Notes: generated from the letters alone by a model not told the origin. A DNA stretch of 64,000 nucleotides from Halobacillus aidingensis (GCF_900104185.1 NZ_FNIZ01000017.1:34141-98140), one strand, 5' to 3'; counted from the first letter of the stretch, positions 1 through 9,582 are shown. Translations and numbers: made by a program.

Positions 1-77
1 TAGATAGGAACGCTGACAGCTCCGGTCTTTTCATCCCCTGTAATTCCCCCGTGGATGAGCTGTGTTTTTTTCCTCAT
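1..77 (-). CDS. mccB: Cystathionine gamma-lyase/homocysteine gamma-lyase MccB, N-terminus only
   Basis: The first 25 codons read MRKKTQLIHGG...GAVSVPI, the typical start of PLP-dependent Cys/Met metabolism enzymes. The gene runs off the left edge. Its ATG lies 4 nt beyond the mccA stop, and its ribosome site GAGGAG sits inside the end of mccA, so the two are translationally coupled. In Bacillus, MccB cleaves cystathionine to cysteine and homocysteine to H2S. The choice of MccB over a MetI/MetC relative rests on operon context, since the catalytic part is not visible. Confidence 0.8.
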   Translation of the reverse strand, partial: MRKKTQLIHGGITGDEKTGAVSVPI

Positions 78-81
78 GTCA

Positions 82-999
82 TCACTCCTCATATATGCCT
101 TGGCTTAAATATCGTTCGCTACTGTCCGGAAAGATGGTTACGATTCTTGCTCCTGGCTTCGCCTTTTCAGCTTCTCTCCATGCAGCTTCAAAGGCTGCTC
201 CAGATGAACTGGCTACGAGCAAACCTTCATTTAAAGCCAGTTCTTTTACACGACGGAAAGCTATTTCATCTGAAATGGTATGAATCGCATCAAAATAATC
301 GGGATTCATATAAAAAGGCAGAAACTCCATTCCTATTCCCTCTGTACGGTGCGGTCCAGGTTCTCCCCCATTTAAAATGGAGCCTTCTGGTTCAACGATC
401 ACAGTTTTAACATGTTCCATTCGCTCTTTTAAATAACGGGAAGTCCCCATAAATGTACCACCAGTACCAGCACCAGCGACGAAAACATCAACATCTCCAT
501 TCATATCATTAAAAATTTCCGGTCCGAGGGTATCATAATAAGCATCTGGATTCGCTTGATTATGAAACTGCTGAGGGCTGAATGAAGAAGGAATTTCCTT
601 GCACAATTGTTCGGCTTTCTCTATAGCGCCCTTCATCCCTTTTTCAGTAGGCGTGTTTACGACTTGAGCTCCTAAGGCTCTCATCAAAGTTTGTTTCTCT
701 TGACTGAACTTCTCTGGTGTCACAAAAATGACGGTGATTTCTTTTCCAATCGCAGCAAGTGCAAGGCCAATTCCTGTATTTCCTGCCGTGGGTTCAATGA
801 TCGTTCCCCCAGCCTTCAACAATCCACGTTCTACCGCATCCTCAATCAGTTTTAAACCCAGACGGTCTTTGATGCTTCCGCCTGGGTTCATGAATTCAAG
901 CTTAGCAAAAATTCTAGCTTGATTCGGGATTTCGGAATGAGTGAGTTCGATCATAGGTGTCTGACCAATTAATGATTGTATATTCTTCACGTAACCCAT
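82..999 (-). CDS. mccA: Cysteine synthase-like cystathionine beta-synthase MccA
   Basis: This is a fold-type II PLP enzyme of 305 residues. The PLP lysine is in GGSIKDR (about K44), followed by the substrate loop EPTAGNTG and the glycine-rich phosphate site GAGTGGT. The Bacillus homologue joins O-acetylserine to homocysteine to make cystathionine, which MccB then cleaves. An in-frame ATG exists 14 codons upstream (1041), but it lies inside luxS. The ATG at 999, behind GGGAGATGAGG and matching the family start MGYVKNIQSLIGQTP, is preferred. It lies 20 nt after luxS and just before mccB. Confidence 0.9.
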   Translation of the reverse strand: MGYVKNIQSLIGQTPMIELTHSEIPNQARIFAKLEFMNPGGSIKDRLGLKLIEDAVERGLLKAGGTIIEPTAGNTGIGLALAAIGKEITVIFVTPEKFSQEKQTLMRALGAQVVNTPTEKGMKGAIEKAEQLCKEIPSSFSPQQFHNQANPDAYYDTLGPEIFNDMNGDVDVFVAGAGTGGTFMGTSRYLKERMEHVKTVIVEPEGSILNGGEPGPHRTEGIGMEFLPFYMNPDYFDAIHTISDEIAFRRVKELALNEGLLVASSSGAAFEAAWREAEKAKPGARIVTIFPDSSERYLSQGIYEE

Positions 1000-1019
1000 C
1001 GCATCCTCATCTCCCGTTA

Positions 1020-1481
1020 TTATTGAAAAACTTCCGTCCATTCATCGCGTTTTTCCAGTAATTCTTTCGCAAGCTTCTGTGCTCCTTCAAGGCTGTGACT
1101 CGCAGCAAATCCGCACTGCACTTCATTGCAGGCAGGAACTTCGTCCGCTTCCAAAACATCCTGAAGAGTCTTCTCGATTACATCAAGCACGTTATCATAG
1201 CTGTCGTCATTCAGGATGGCAATATAGAAGCCTGTTTGGCAGCCCATCGGTCCAATATCGACAATGCGATCATGGTGATTCCGGCTGTTTTCTGCCATCA
1301 AATGCTCGAGAGAATGAAGGGCTGGCATTTCCATATGTTCCTGGTTCGGCTGCTTGATACGAAGATCATATTTGTAGATTTTATCTCCGTTTTCTCCTTC
1401 TGTCACTCCTACTAGACGTACGTAAGGGGCACTAACTTTCGTGTGGTCAAGATTAAAGCTTTCAACATTCATTTTTGGCAT
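1020..1481 (-). CDS. luxS: S-ribosylhomocysteine lyase LuxS
   Basis: The protein has 153 residues. It shows the metal-binding HSLEH (H56, H60) and C123 in ACNEVQCG, plus the catalytic cysteine in GCQTG (C81). It converts S-ribosylhomocysteine to homocysteine and the AI-2 precursor DPD. The H60-C81 spacing is five residues shorter than I recall for B. subtilis LuxS and matches the staphylococcal-type subgroup ([16 protein letters not shown] start). It has a strong AAGGAG site and lies 4 nt after the methyltransferase. In B. subtilis the corresponding operon slot holds mtnN, so here LuxS supplies the next step toward homocysteine for mccAB. Confidence 0.96.
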   Translation of the reverse strand: MPKMNVESFNLDHTKVSAPYVRLVGVTEGENGDKIYKYDLRIKQPNQEHMEMPALHSLEHLMAENSRNHHDRIVDIGPMGCQTGFYIAILNDDSYDNVLDVIEKTLQDVLEADEVPACNEVQCGFAASHSLEGAQKLAKELLEKRDEWTEVFQ

Positions 1482-1485
1482 GTGA

Positions 1486-2130
1486 TCATCCTTCTCCTTT
1501 TTCAGCCTGAATGAGCCAGGCGTATTTGTTCAGTTGTTCAAAATTCACCTCAAACCCGTTGAGGACAAACATCTCTCTTAGTTCTTCTAGAAATGGGTAG
1601 TATTCTTCCTGCAAATCCTGCGCTAAATTTAAAAATCCTTGTTTTTCTGCGGATATAATTAACTGTTGTTTATGTTCTTCGTTCTTAAAGATGGTGTCTA
1701 TAAAAACTACTTTCCCATCATTTTCAAGACGATTTCGAAAGCTCTGAATGGCTTCGACTTTCTCACTGGTCGTCAAATGATGAAAAGCGAATGAACTGAT
1801 AATGGACCGGATGGGTGTTAAGAGTTTAGGGTAATCCAGAAAGTTGCCATCATAAATAGCTGCTTCCGGGCACTTGACTTTAGCGATTCTTCGCATTTCA
1901 GAGGAAGGCTCAATGCCAAGCACGACCTTGTTCTGATCGATGACCTTTCTCGTCAAATTTGCTGTACCCACTCCGAATTCCATAACCGGGGATACGGAAA
2001 GCTCCGCTAAGCGCGCCAACATTTCATCGTACCCTTCAAACACTTCACGATATTCCGGATCTTTACCAGCCACTGTATCGTCATATGAACTCGCCCATTG
2101 GTTGAATAGGTCGACGAATTCCATCCCCAT
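1486..2130 (-). CDS. yrrT: SAM-dependent methyltransferase, YrrT-like
   Basis: A class I methyltransferase of 214 residues. SAM motif I is EFGVGTAN (51-58), with an acidic strand-2 end near GIEPS. It resembles B. subtilis YrrT, the first gene of the yrrT-mtnN-mccAB operon; its substrate is unknown. The start at 2130 (MGMEFVDLF) is chosen over the ATG at 2139 because GAGGAG is only 2 nt from the latter, and the family starts MG-EF. It is the first gene of the operon, directly downstream of a CymR-like operator. Confidence 0.85.
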   Translation of the reverse strand: MGMEFVDLFNQWASSYDDTVAGKDPEYREVFEGYDEMLARLAELSVSPVMEFGVGTANLTRKVIDQNKVVLGIEPSSEMRRIAKVKCPEAAIYDGNFLDYPKLLTPIRSIISSFAFHHLTTSEKVEAIQSFRNRLENDGKVVFIDTIFKNEEHKQQLIISAEKQGFLNLAQDLQEEYYPFLEELREMFVLNGFEVNFEQLNKYAWLIQAEKGEG

Positions 2131-2154
2131 AAATTTCATCTCTCCTCATTATTT

Positions 2155-2183
2155 ATAATTCCAATGCGTTAACTCGGAATTAT
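2155..2183 (-). promoter_or_regulatory. CymR-like operator upstream of the luxS/mcc operon
   Basis: A perfect inverted repeat ATAATTCC (2155-2162) / GGAATTAT (2176-2183) with a 13-nt spacer lies between the promoter region and the first gene. It fits the ATTGGAATT-containing motif bound by CymR, the Rrf2-type cysteine-metabolism repressor that controls the equivalent B. subtilis operon. The palindrome is seen directly; the regulator is inferred. Confidence 0.75.
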
Positions 2184-2256
2184 GTTTATAATGTATCATA
2201 TTTCATAACTCCCCTCAATGTTATTGTTTTTTATCAGTAATTTTTTTTAATGAAAA

Positions 2257-2297
2257 AAGCAAAAACCAGAGTCTAGAAGGGACTCTGGTTTTTGCTT
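2257..2297. terminator. Bidirectional terminator at the helicase 3' end
   Basis: A 17-bp perfect stem (AAGCAAAAACCAGAGTC and its complement) with an 8-nt loop overlaps the helicase stop codon. The A/T-rich base of the stem gives U-runs on both strands. Confidence 0.85.
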
Positions 2298-3468
2298 ATC
2301 TTCTTCGTTTTTTATGTCGGGAAGTTTTTTCTTCCTCTTTTTCTCTTTTTCCAGGGGAAAGATGCTCCATAGACCTTCTTTCTAACTTTTGTTTGATATG
2401 CTGTTCAATTTGTTTAAGAGCAGTCTTATCTTTAGGCGCAGCAAAAGTAATCGCCAACCCTTTGCCTCCTGCTCTTCCTGTTCTGCCGATCCTGTGAATA
2501 TAACTTTCAGGGTCTTGTGGAATATCATAGTTCAACACATGGGTGATTCCTTCTACATCCAGGCCTCTAGCCGCTACGTCTGTAGCTACAAGGTACTGAA
2601 TTTTAGCATCACGGAAACGCTGCATGACTTTCTCCCTTTTGGCTTGAGAAAGGTCACCGTGCAGCTCATCGGATTCATATCCTTTGGCGGTCAAGGCGTC
2701 ATTCAACTTTTTCGCTCTGCGTTTCGTTCTACAGAAAATGACCGCAAGAAATGGTCGGTGTTCACTCATGATTTGAATAAGAGCATCTTGTTTAGCTCGA
2801 TCGGTCGTTTCATATAACAGTTGTTTGATGTTAGAGACCGTCACTTTCTCTTCTTTCACTTCAATACGCTCTGGATCATGCGTGATTTTTTTTGCTAAGG
2901 AATGGACTTGTGAAGTGATTGTCGCTGAAAATAACATCGTTTGCCTTTCTGCTCCACACTGTCCAATAATCTCTTGCACATCAGGAAGAAATCCTGCTTC
3001 CAACATTTGATCGGCTTCATCAATGACAAGCTGCTGAATATTGGTCAGTTCGACAGTTTCTCGTCTTAAATGATCCAACAAACGACCTGGAGTCGCGATG
3101 ACAATATGGGCTTTTCCATTCAATTTGTTCGCTTGTTTAGCTACATCCTGCCCACCATACACCGCAAGGACATGAGTTTCATCATTTTTCAGCTTGTTCA
3201 CTTCATGAGTGATCTGCAAAGCTAATTCTCTTGTCGGGGTGATGATTAAAGCTTGAACAGTTCCCAAGGACGGGTCTACCTTTTCTAAAATAGGCAAAAC
3301 AAATGCGAACGTCTTCCCTGTCCCGGTCTGTGCTTGGGCAATGATGTCTTTTCCATCCATTAGAGGTGGAATCGCACGTTCCTGTACGGGAGTCGGAGAA
3401 GCAATCCCCTGCTTCTGCAGCTTTTCAGTCAACTCTTTCGATATTCCTAATTTTTCAAATGGTTTCAT
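2296..3468 (-). CDS. DEAD-box ATP-dependent RNA helicase
   Basis: The protein has 390 residues with all SF2 DEAD-box motifs: Q motif (GIASPTPVQ, 21-29), Walker A AQTGTGKT (45-52), PTRELA, TPGR, DEAD (150-153), SAT (181-183), [17 protein letters not shown] and HRIGRTGR. A short basic tail (KREKEEEK...KKRRR) can bind RNA. The size is close to the shorter Bacillus helicases of the CshB/YfmL group, but I cannot decide which orthologue it is. It probably unwinds rRNA or mRNA during ribosome assembly, decay or cold growth. The ribosome site is weak, and the start lies about 60 bp from repeat copy 1. Confidence 0.92.
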   Translation of the reverse strand: MKPFEKLGISKELTEKLQKQGIASPTPVQERAIPPLMDGKDIIAQAQTGTGKTFAFVLPILEKVDPSLGTVQALIITPTRELALQITHEVNKLKNDETHVLAVYGGQDVAKQANKLNGKAHIVIATPGRLLDHLRRETVELTNIQQLVIDEADQMLEAGFLPDVQEIIGQCGAERQTMLFSATITSQVHSLAKKITHDPERIEVKEEKVTVSNIKQLLYETTDRAKQDALIQIMSEHRPFLAVIFCRTKRRAKKLNDALTAKGYESDELHGDLSQAKREKVMQRFRDAKIQYLVATDVAARGLDVEGITHVLNYDIPQDPESYIHRIGRTGRAGGKGLAITFAAPKDKTALKQIEQHIKQKLERRSMEHLSPGKREKEEEKTSRHKKRRR

Positions 3469-3530
3469 CTATTATTCACTACTTTCTATAAAATTAATTC
3501 CGTCATTCATCCCACATAAGCTCTCGTTTG

Positions 3531-4055
3531 TGGAAGACTCAGTTTCGAGACTTTTGTTGAGTGGATGGGGGCTACGGGGAATAGCTCGCTTTCCGCGGGA
3601 GCGCGGTGAGCCTCCTCGGACTACGTCCTGTGGGGTCTCACCAAGCACTTTTTTCCCGCAGGAGTCTCGCCATTCCCCTCCGCCCTTTGCCATATAAGTA
3701 TTTCGAAACCACTTCCGGAATAAGCCGCTTTTATGCCCATGGTAATTGGAAGGGAATGAACTCCTAAGGACGCTATTCTGCATACGAAAAGCTTGTTATA
3801 GAGCGCTTTATGCTTATAACAACAGGATAGTGGAAGGCACCCTCACACAGTAAAGGGGTTCGTTTCTCATCTTCATGGAATGGGGTGGTTGGGAAGCTGC
3901 GAGACTCCCGTGGGAGAAGGAGACAGGCGAGATCCCGCAGGGCGGTAGCCCGAGGAAGCTCGGCGCTCCCCCACAGGAAAGCGAGTTGCTTCCCAGCCAC
4001 CCCTGACGCGCAACTCAGCAACGAACCCCAAAACATCTCGAAACTGAGTCTTCCA
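3531..4055. repeat. Intergenic two-module repeat, copy 1
   Basis: The ends carry the inverted 20-mer TGGAAGACTCAGTTTCGAGA / TCTCGAAACTGAGTCTTCCA. Inside are two divergently arranged hairpin modules of about 200 nt around a 150-nt centre. Module A lies on the minus strand at about 3545-3705 and contains GGCGGAGGGGAATGG, GAGACTCC and GCGGAAAGCGAGC. Module B lies on the plus strand at about 3850-4030 and contains GGTTGGGAAGC, GAGACTCCC and GGAAAGCGAG. Left flank AGCTCTCGTTTG and right flank ACAATCCTGCC recur in other copies. No transposase is encoded; the ORFs here are structural artefacts. Confidence 0.85.
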
Positions 4056-4213
4056 CAATCCTGCCAGTTAGTTGAAGAAGACCATTCCTTTATTGTACCT
4101 GAAAAAAGATCGTTATGTTGGGATTGTAGAAAATTGAAGGCGAGATGTTCGTTCATTAATTGAGCTATTTTCCATATAGTTATAAAAAGGACTGTAAAAA
4201 AGGAGGGGCTCTT

Positions 4214-5401
4214 ATGGACGTTAAAGTAAGAAGTGGGGACACGTTATGGTACTATTCGAATCTTTTTAACGTACCGTTGGATTTAATCATAGATTCTAAT
4301 CCACAAGCGGACCCATCTTCACTTCAGATTGGACAAACCATTCGTATCCCCGGCTATGAAACGAGTCAATATCGGATACAATCCGGCGATACTTTTTGGA
4401 AAATCGCCAGCGAGCGTCGTATTTCATTAGATGCGATTGCTTTATTAAACCCTTCCGTCAATCCTAGAATGCTTCAAATCGGTCAGGTTTTATTCCTTCC
4501 CGTTCAAGTAACCTATAGAGTTGTAGATGGAAACCGTCCTTATGATTTCAACGTGCTCACAACTGATTTGAATGAACTTTACGAACTCTACCCGTTTGTT
4601 AGAAGAGAGACGATTGGAAGTAGTGTGATGGGAAAAGATCTTGTTGAACTTCAAATCGGCCGTGGTCCAAAAGTTGTGCATTGGAACGGATCGTTTCATG
4701 CAAATGAATGGATTACCACAGCAGTAATCATGCAATTTCTTAATGACTACTTGCTGGCCTTAACAAATAAAGAGACCATTCGAGGGCTGGAAATCGCCCC
4801 TTTTTACAATGAAGTGACACTCTCCATTGTTCCCATGGTCGACCCTGATGGTGTAGACCTCGTTTTGAACGGACCGCCTGAAGGGGAATTTGGGGAGTTG
4901 GCACTAACTATCAATGACGGGAACACTGATTTCTCTGGCTGGAAAGCAAATATTCGCGGAGTGGATTTGAATAACCAATACCCTGCCAAATGGGAAGTGG
5001 ATGCAGCAAGAAAACCAACCTCCCCTGCGCCAAGAGATTTCCCTGGTTATCAACCGTTGACGGAGCCTGAGACGGTTGCAATGGCTGAGCTTGCCGGTGC
5101 CCGTAATTTCGAAAAGATGCTTGCTTTCCATACACAAGGAGAAGTAATTTATTGGGGATATGAGGGGCTTGAACCTCCTCGCTCCATGACGATTGTCAAC
5201 GAATTTGAAAGAGTCAGCGGTTACAAACCCATCCGTTATGTAGATAGTTTTTCCGGCTATAAGGACTGGTTTATACAAGATTTCCGACAACCTGGCTTCA
5301 CTGTAGAACTTGGGCTTGGAGTAAATCCTCTACCTCTTGAACAGTTTGATGAAATCTACCAGGAAACAATAGGGATCTTTTTGGCAAGTTTGTACATGTA
5401 G
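4214..5401 (+). CDS. LysM-containing M14 carboxypeptidase (gamma-D-glutamyl-diamino acid endopeptidase I type)
   Basis: The protein has 395 residues: two N-terminal LysM domains (about 3-47 and 53-98, each with SGDT-W) followed by an M14 metallopeptidase domain (about 115-390). The zinc ligands are H162 and E165 (HANEW) and H306 (FHTQGE), and the catalytic glutamate is E365 (TVELGLG). Relatives cut the gamma-D-Glu-diaminopimelate bond in peptidoglycan stem peptides, during sporulation or in recycling. There is no signal peptide, as in cytoplasmic ENP I. The ATG at 4214 follows AGGAGGGG; a longer TTG frame upstream lacks a site. Confidence 0.9.
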   Translation: MDVKVRSGDTLWYYSNLFNVPLDLIIDSNPQADPSSLQIGQTIRIPGYETSQYRIQSGDTFWKIASERRISLDAIALLNPSVNPRMLQIGQVLFLPVQVTYRVVDGNRPYDFNVLTTDLNELYELYPFVRRETIGSSVMGKDLVELQIGRGPKVVHWNGSFHANEWITTAVIMQFLNDYLLALTNKETIRGLEIAPFYNEVTLSIVPMVDPDGVDLVLNGPPEGEFGELALTINDGNTDFSGWKANIRGVDLNNQYPAKWEVDAARKPTSPAPRDFPGYQPLTEPETVAMAELAGARNFEKMLAFHTQGEVIYWGYEGLEPPRSMTIVNEFERVSGYKPIRYVDSFSGYKDWFIQDFRQPGFTVELGLGVNPLPLEQFDEIYQETIGIFLASLYM

Positions 5402-5416
5402 ACACAATGGAAAGTT

Positions 5417-5464
5417 TCTAACAAAACCCCTGCGGAATTTAGTCTCCGCAGGGGTTTTGTTAGA
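5417..5464. terminator. Convergent bidirectional terminator
   Basis: A 20-bp perfect stem, TCTAACAAAACCCCTGCGGA with its complement, lies between the plus-strand peptidase and the minus-strand small gene and overlaps the latter's stop codon. Confidence 0.9.
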
Positions 5465-5798
5465 AATCTTTTTTGTCCATATGACCATTGTGATCTTTGA
5501 TCACTTGAATGGCCCGATCGTACTCCTCTTCTTTTACTGAAAAATGAAGCACGTGGGTCAAATGCTTTTTATCAGATAGTGCACTATCACGGTCATGCTT
5601 AGGGGAGACGACCTCTGTAAAGTTGAACGTTCCTCCACCTGAATTCGTTGAACCTGCCACAGGGACAATTGGGGTCATATCTGTATCCTCAGGAATCGCT
5701 TCTACTGTATCCTGATCAACCGATAAAGATTGCAACGATGCTTTTGCACTTTCTGCGTCATTTTCTGTTGAAAAGTAAGCTTGAATGGTTTTCGCCAT
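5460..5798 (-). CDS. Conserved small protein of unknown function
   Basis: The product has 112 residues and I do not recognise the family with certainty. The N-terminus (KTIQAYFSTENDAESAKASLQ) looks like a beta-alpha-beta half of a ferredoxin-like fold, as in small YflT/17M-type stress proteins. A Gly/Ser-rich linker follows, then a second beta-alpha segment (HVLHFSVKEEEYDRAIQVI). No membrane segment or signal is seen. GAGAGG lies 8 nt before the ATG. Confidence 0.7.
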   Translation of the reverse strand: MAKTIQAYFSTENDAESAKASLQSLSVDQDTVEAIPEDTDMTPIVPVAGSTNSGGGTFNFTEVVSPKHDRDSALSDKKHLTHVLHFSVKEEEYDRAIQVIKDHNGHMDKKDF

Positions 5799-5889
5799 AC
5801 GATCATCCCTCTCTATAAAAGGTAGTATGGTTATATTATCCTTCCCTCCTCATTTTCAAACCCTTGACGAACCTCTGGGTGGGCCAAAG

Positions 5890-5923
5890 AAAAGAACACC
5901 TCTCCTACGAGAGATGTTCTTTT
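5890..5923 (-). terminator. Terminator of argGH
   Basis: A 15-bp stem (AAAAGAACACCTCTC with its near-perfect complement, 4-nt loop) contains the argH stop codon in its ascending arm. It is followed on the minus strand by a U-rich tract. Confidence 0.8.
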
Positions 5924-7278
5924 GCCAATTGGATTTGTTTATTCACTTGATCGAACCCTGTTCCACCCTCACTGTTACGGGCAGCTACGACTTGGTTCGG
6001 ATTCAATTTTTCAAAAATATCCGCTTCAAAAAGTGGGGAGAAATCCTGGTATTCCTCAAGGGTCAGATCCAACAAATATTTTTCTTGTTGAATAGAATAC
6101 AAAACAATTTTCCCGATCACTTCATGCGCTTCTCTGAACGGCATGCCTTTGACTGCCAAATAATCCGCTATATCTGTGGCATTCGAATAATCTTCATTTA
6201 CAGCATTCTTCATTTGATCCCCTTTAACATGCATCGATGCAAGCATCGGCGCTAACAAAGACAAGGCTCCTTCAAGAGTCTCAACCGTATCGAACATTCC
6301 CTCTTTGTCTTCCTGCATATCTTTGTTGTAAGCGAGAGGCAGCCCTTTCAGTAAGGTGAGCAATCCCATCAAATGCCCATAGATTCTTCCCGTTTTTCCA
6401 CGGAGGAGTTCTGGAACATCAGGGTTCTTCTTCTGAGGCATGATGCTTGAACCTGTACAAAAGGCATCATCCAATTCAACGAATTGAAACTCCTGGCTTC
6501 CCCATAAAATCAGCTCTTCGGACAAGCGTGAAATGTGTGTAATCATAATAGAGGAAATAGATAAGAACTCAAGTATAAAATCACGATCACTGACGGCATC
6601 CAATGAATTCGGATAAGGCTGATCGAACCCTAAAGCATCGGATGTCATTTGTCTGTCAATCGGATAAGGCGTTCCTGCAAGAGCCGCAGCCCCAAGCGGA
6701 GACCAGTTGATCCGCTTCAAACTATCCTGCAAACGTTCCTTATCCCTTTCAAACATCCAAAAGTAAGCCATTAAATGGTGACCAAAAGAGACGGGCTGGG
6801 CACGCTGCAAATGGGTGTACCCCGGCAGAATGGTTTCCACATGCTTTTCCGCCTGCTCCACCAAGGACGATTGAACCGCCTCTACCAGCTCCATCAATCC
6901 ATTCGTCTTTTCACGTAAATAAAGGTGCATATCTGTCGCCACTTGATCGTTCCGGCTTCTTCCGGTATGCAACTTCCCTCCGACCGATCCGATCTCATCA
7001 ATGAGCAGTTTTTCTATATTCATGTGAATATCTTCGTGCTCCACAGAAAAAGTGACGTCTCCTTTCTTCACTTTCTCTTTGATCGTAAGCAGCCCTTCCT
7101 TGATTTGCATCACTTCACTCATTTCGATAATGTCACACGCACCGAGCATTTCCACATGAGCGATACTACCTTCGATATCCTGTAATGCCAGCTTTTGATC
7201 AAAAGTGATGGAAGAGGTGTACTCTTCCACCAATTTATTTGTGGGCTTTGTAAACCGGCCGCCCCATAGTTTAGTCAT
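5905..7278 (-). CDS. argH: Argininosuccinate lyase
   Basis: A fumarase/aspartase-superfamily enzyme of 457 residues, the normal ArgH length. The signature loop [12 protein letters not shown] carries the catalytic serine, TGRSRNDQ lies near residue 110, and HLQRAQP carries the conserved histidine. It splits argininosuccinate into arginine and fumarate, the last step of arginine synthesis. Its ATG overlaps the argG stop by 8 nt (ATGACTAA), so it is coupled to argG and shares the upstream T-box. Confidence 0.97.
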   Translation of the reverse strand: MTKLWGGRFTKPTNKLVEEYTSSITFDQKLALQDIEGSIAHVEMLGACDIIEMSEVMQIKEGLLTIKEKVKKGDVTFSVEHEDIHMNIEKLLIDEIGSVGGKLHTGRSRNDQVATDMHLYLREKTNGLMELVEAVQSSLVEQAEKHVETILPGYTHLQRAQPVSFGHHLMAYFWMFERDKERLQDSLKRINWSPLGAAALAGTPYPIDRQMTSDALGFDQPYPNSLDAVSDRDFILEFLSISSIMITHISRLSEELILWGSQEFQFVELDDAFCTGSSIMPQKKNPDVPELLRGKTGRIYGHLMGLLTLLKGLPLAYNKDMQEDKEGMFDTVETLEGALSLLAPMLASMHVKGDQMKNAVNEDYSNATDIADYLAVKGMPFREAHEVIGKIVLYSIQQEKYLLDLTLEEYQDFSPLFEADIFEKLNPNQVVAARNSEGGTGFDQVNKQIQLAKEHLS

Positions 7279-8506
7279 GCTGGCTCACCACCGCTTGGTC
7301 CAGTAACTTCTCTCCTTTATGAACGTCTGCATGGACTTTTGTCGGCAGTCCCCACAACTTAATGAATCCGACAGCTGCATTATGATCAAACGCATCTTCT
7401 TTCGAATAAGTGGAAAGTTCTTCATTATATAGACTGACCGGTGATTTCTTACCAATCACTGTATGGTGTCCCTTGAACAACTTCACTCTAACGGTTCCTG
7501 TGACAACCTGCTGTGTCGAATCAATGAATGCAGATAGAGCCGGTTGTAGTGGTGAATACCATAGACCATCGTATATGATTTTGGAAAGCTGCTGATCAAC
7601 ATTAGCTTTATATTGGGAAACCTCTCTTGTTTGTGTCAAAAATTCCAGTTCTTTATGGGCATTGATCAAAATCATAGCTCCAGGGTTTTCATACACTTCT
7701 CTCGATTTAATTCCTACAAGACGATTTTCTGTATGATCAATTCTACCAACCCCATGTTTGCCGCCGAGTTCGTTCAAGTACTCAATTAAAGGAACAAGAT
7801 CCATTTTTTCTCCGTTCAATCCGACTGGCTTTCCTTCTATGAAATCAATCTCAATGGTCTCCGGCTGATCTGGCGTCTCTTCAATCGGATTGGTCCAGGC
7901 ATATGCCGCTTCCGGAGCTTCTTTCCAAGGATCTTCAAGAACTCCTGCTTCACAAGCACGCCCCCAGATGTTTGCATCAATAGAGAATGGGTTTTCTAGA
8001 TTGACAGGAACCGGGATTCCTTTTTCTTCTGCATAAATGATTTGTTCATCACGTGTCATTCCCCATTCACGAACAGGAGCAATGACTTCAAGATCAGGAT
8101 TCAATGCCTGTATGGAAACTTCAAAACGCACCTGGTCGTTTCCCTTTCCTGTACAACCGTGAGCGACAGCCACCGCTCCCTCCTGCTCTGCCACTTCAAC
8201 GAGCAGTTTAGAGATGAGCGGGCGGGAAAGAGCAGAAGATAATGGATACTTCCCTTCATAAAGAGCATTTGCTTTAAGAGCCGGCATCAAATATTCTTCA
8301 GCCAATATCTCTTTGGCATCTACCATAATTGCCTTGATCGCTCCTACATCCAGCGCCTTTTTACGAATGGTTTCCAAGTCTTTCCCTTCACCAACATCCA
8401 ATCCTAGAGCGATCACATCATACCCATACTTTTCTTGAATCCACTTAACAGAAATCGATGTGTCCAATCCACCGGAATAAGCTAATACTACTTTTGGTTT
8501 TGTCAT
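7271..8506 (-). CDS. argG: Argininosuccinate synthase
   Basis: The protein has 411 residues. The N-terminal P-loop AYSGGLDTS marks the PP-type ATP pyrophosphatase fold, followed by [14 protein letters not shown] and other ArgG signatures. It condenses citrulline with aspartate using ATP. The start at 8506 follows AGGAGG with an 8-nt gap; the longer frame to 8599 is the T-box leader. It forms an operon with argH. Confidence 0.97.
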   Translation of the reverse strand: MTKPKVVLAYSGGLDTSISVKWIQEKYGYDVIALGLDVGEGKDLETIRKKALDVGAIKAIMVDAKEILAEEYLMPALKANALYEGKYPLSSALSRPLISKLLVEVAEQEGAVAVAHGCTGKGNDQVRFEVSIQALNPDLEVIAPVREWGMTRDEQIIYAEEKGIPVPVNLENPFSIDANIWGRACEAGVLEDPWKEAPEAAYAWTNPIEETPDQPETIEIDFIEGKPVGLNGEKMDLVPLIEYLNELGGKHGVGRIDHTENRLVGIKSREVYENPGAMILINAHKELEFLTQTREVSQYKANVDQQLSKIIYDGLWYSPLQPALSAFIDSTQQVVTGTVRVKLFKGHHTVIGKKSPVSLYNEELSTYSKEDAFDHNAAVGFIKLWGLPTKVHADVHKGEKLLDQAVVSQHD

Positions 8507-8533
8507 ATTAATAACCTCCTCGTTTATTGTCCA

Positions 8534-8775
8534 TAAAAAAATCCGTCTCCTACCTGGGGTAAGAGACGGATTTTGAATCATCCGCGGTGCCACTCTCATT
8601 GTCTGTATTTCAGACCAACTCGAAGCTGATAACGGGGGCTCCCGGTTCTGGCTACTTTATTCACCGAACATCTCAGAAGTGCGTTTCCGTATCAATCCGT
8701 CACCAGGCTTCCACCACCCCCGGCTCGCTGTCGACCAACTTCATACGTACTCTCTTCGTCCACGAATGTATTTTT
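8534..8775 (-). promoter_or_regulatory. T-box riboswitch of argGH, probable arginine specifier
   Basis: The minus-strand leader contains the T-box core AGAGTGGCACCGCGG (8582-8596), followed by a terminator with stem ATCCGTCTC/GAGACGGAT and a U-run (8534-8574). Upstream is a Stem I-like region with GGTGGTGGAAGCC. CGC at 8681-8683, followed by ACTTCTGAG, is placed like a specifier codon and encodes arginine. Uncharged tRNA-Arg should favour antitermination. The T-box is seen directly; the specifier assignment is my reading. Confidence 0.92.
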
Positions 8776-8792
8776 ATAATGAATTGTTTATA

Positions 8793-8820
8793 ATTATACA
8801 AAATCATATGCAGAAGTCAA
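8793..8820 (-). promoter_or_regulatory. Promoter of the argGH T-box transcript
   Basis: TTGACT (8815-8820) and TATAAT (8793-8798) are separated by 16 nt on the minus strand. AT-rich imperfect palindromes around 8764-8786 and 8822-8840 (GAATGTATTTTTATAATGAATT type) could be ArgR/AhrC boxes, but this is weak. Confidence 0.75.
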
Positions 8821-8900
8821 CACATAAAATACATTCATAGAAAAAGTTTTTTTCAGATTGCCATTTTCATAGCCCCATATTCAACTAAAGCTCCCTTTTC

Positions 8901-9582
8901 TGGAAGACTCAGTTTCAAGATAACCGGGGTTCGTTTGCCGTATTCGGAGTCAGGGGTGGTTGGGAAGCTACTCGCTTTCCTGTGGGGGAGCGCCGAGCTT
9001 CCTCAGGCTATCGCCTTGCGGGATCTCGCCTATCTCCTTCTCCCACGGGAGTCTCGCAGCTTCCCAACAACCCCATTCCATGTAAGGGAGAAACGAACCC
9101 CTATATCGAGAAGGAGTTTCTCCCACTGTCTCTCCTAAGCATGCATAAAGCGCTCTGTATCAAGCTTTTACGTTGTGAATGCCAGCTGTAGAGGGGGTTA
9201 TATTATCCACTCCCCTCTATCATACAAGCTGATTTTTCCAGAAGTGGTTTCGAGAATCTTCCATGGCAAAGGGGCGGAGGGGAATGGGGAGACTCCTACC
9301 TTAAGTGTGCAGGCGCCTCGATCAGCGGCGTATGGACTGGACTGAGCTGGCGGAGATAAAGGAAACACGAAGAACGGAGTGATTCGATGTTGACTTATCG
9401 TACAAAAGCGAGGGAAGTCTCACTAGCCGCTAGGCGCCGGAACCGGATATTGAAGAGGAAAAGAGTGCTTGGTGAGACCCCGCAGAGCGAAGCTCGAGGA
9501 GGCTCACCAAGCTCCCGCGGAAAGCGAGCTATTCCCCGCAGCCCCCATCCCCTCAACAAGAGTCTCGAAACTGAGTCTTCCA
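8901..9582. repeat. Intergenic two-module repeat, copy 2, with internal insertion
   Basis: This element has the same terminal 20-mers (8901-8920, 9563-9582) and two-module structure as copy 1, but inverted: module B on the left in minus orientation, module A on the right in plus orientation. Module A is split by an insertion of about 157 nt after GACTCCTAC; without it the element would be about 525 bp. The right flank is ACAATCCTGCC. Confidence 0.85.
9299..9455. other. Structured insertion inside repeat copy 2
   Basis: Module A reads GGGGAGACTCCTAC and resumes at about 9456 with GGAAAAGAGTGCTTGG, so about 157 nt are inserted. The insert is closed by a two-part stem: GGCGCC (9312-9317) and AGCGGC (9324-9329) pair with GCCGCT (9426-9431) and GGCGCC (9433-9438). 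It encodes no protein. The insertion point matches the IS110 junction in copy 6, so it may be the remnant of an IS110 end with its guide RNA; that link is speculative. Confidence 0.6.

Noticed and set aside
3472..4163. Overlapping ORFs of 60-130 codons on both strands around repeat copy 1 (and similar ones in copies 2-6)
   Set aside because: They follow the GC-rich palindromic modules, recur in every copy in several frames, and have no ribosome sites; they are products of the repeat structure.
9299..9455. Group II intron or IS200/IS605 end as an explanation for the insertion
   Set aside because: No domain V-like hairpin, no intron-encoded protein and no IS605-type terminal hairpin with TnpA/TnpB were seen; an IS110-related end fits the shared site better, though unproven.
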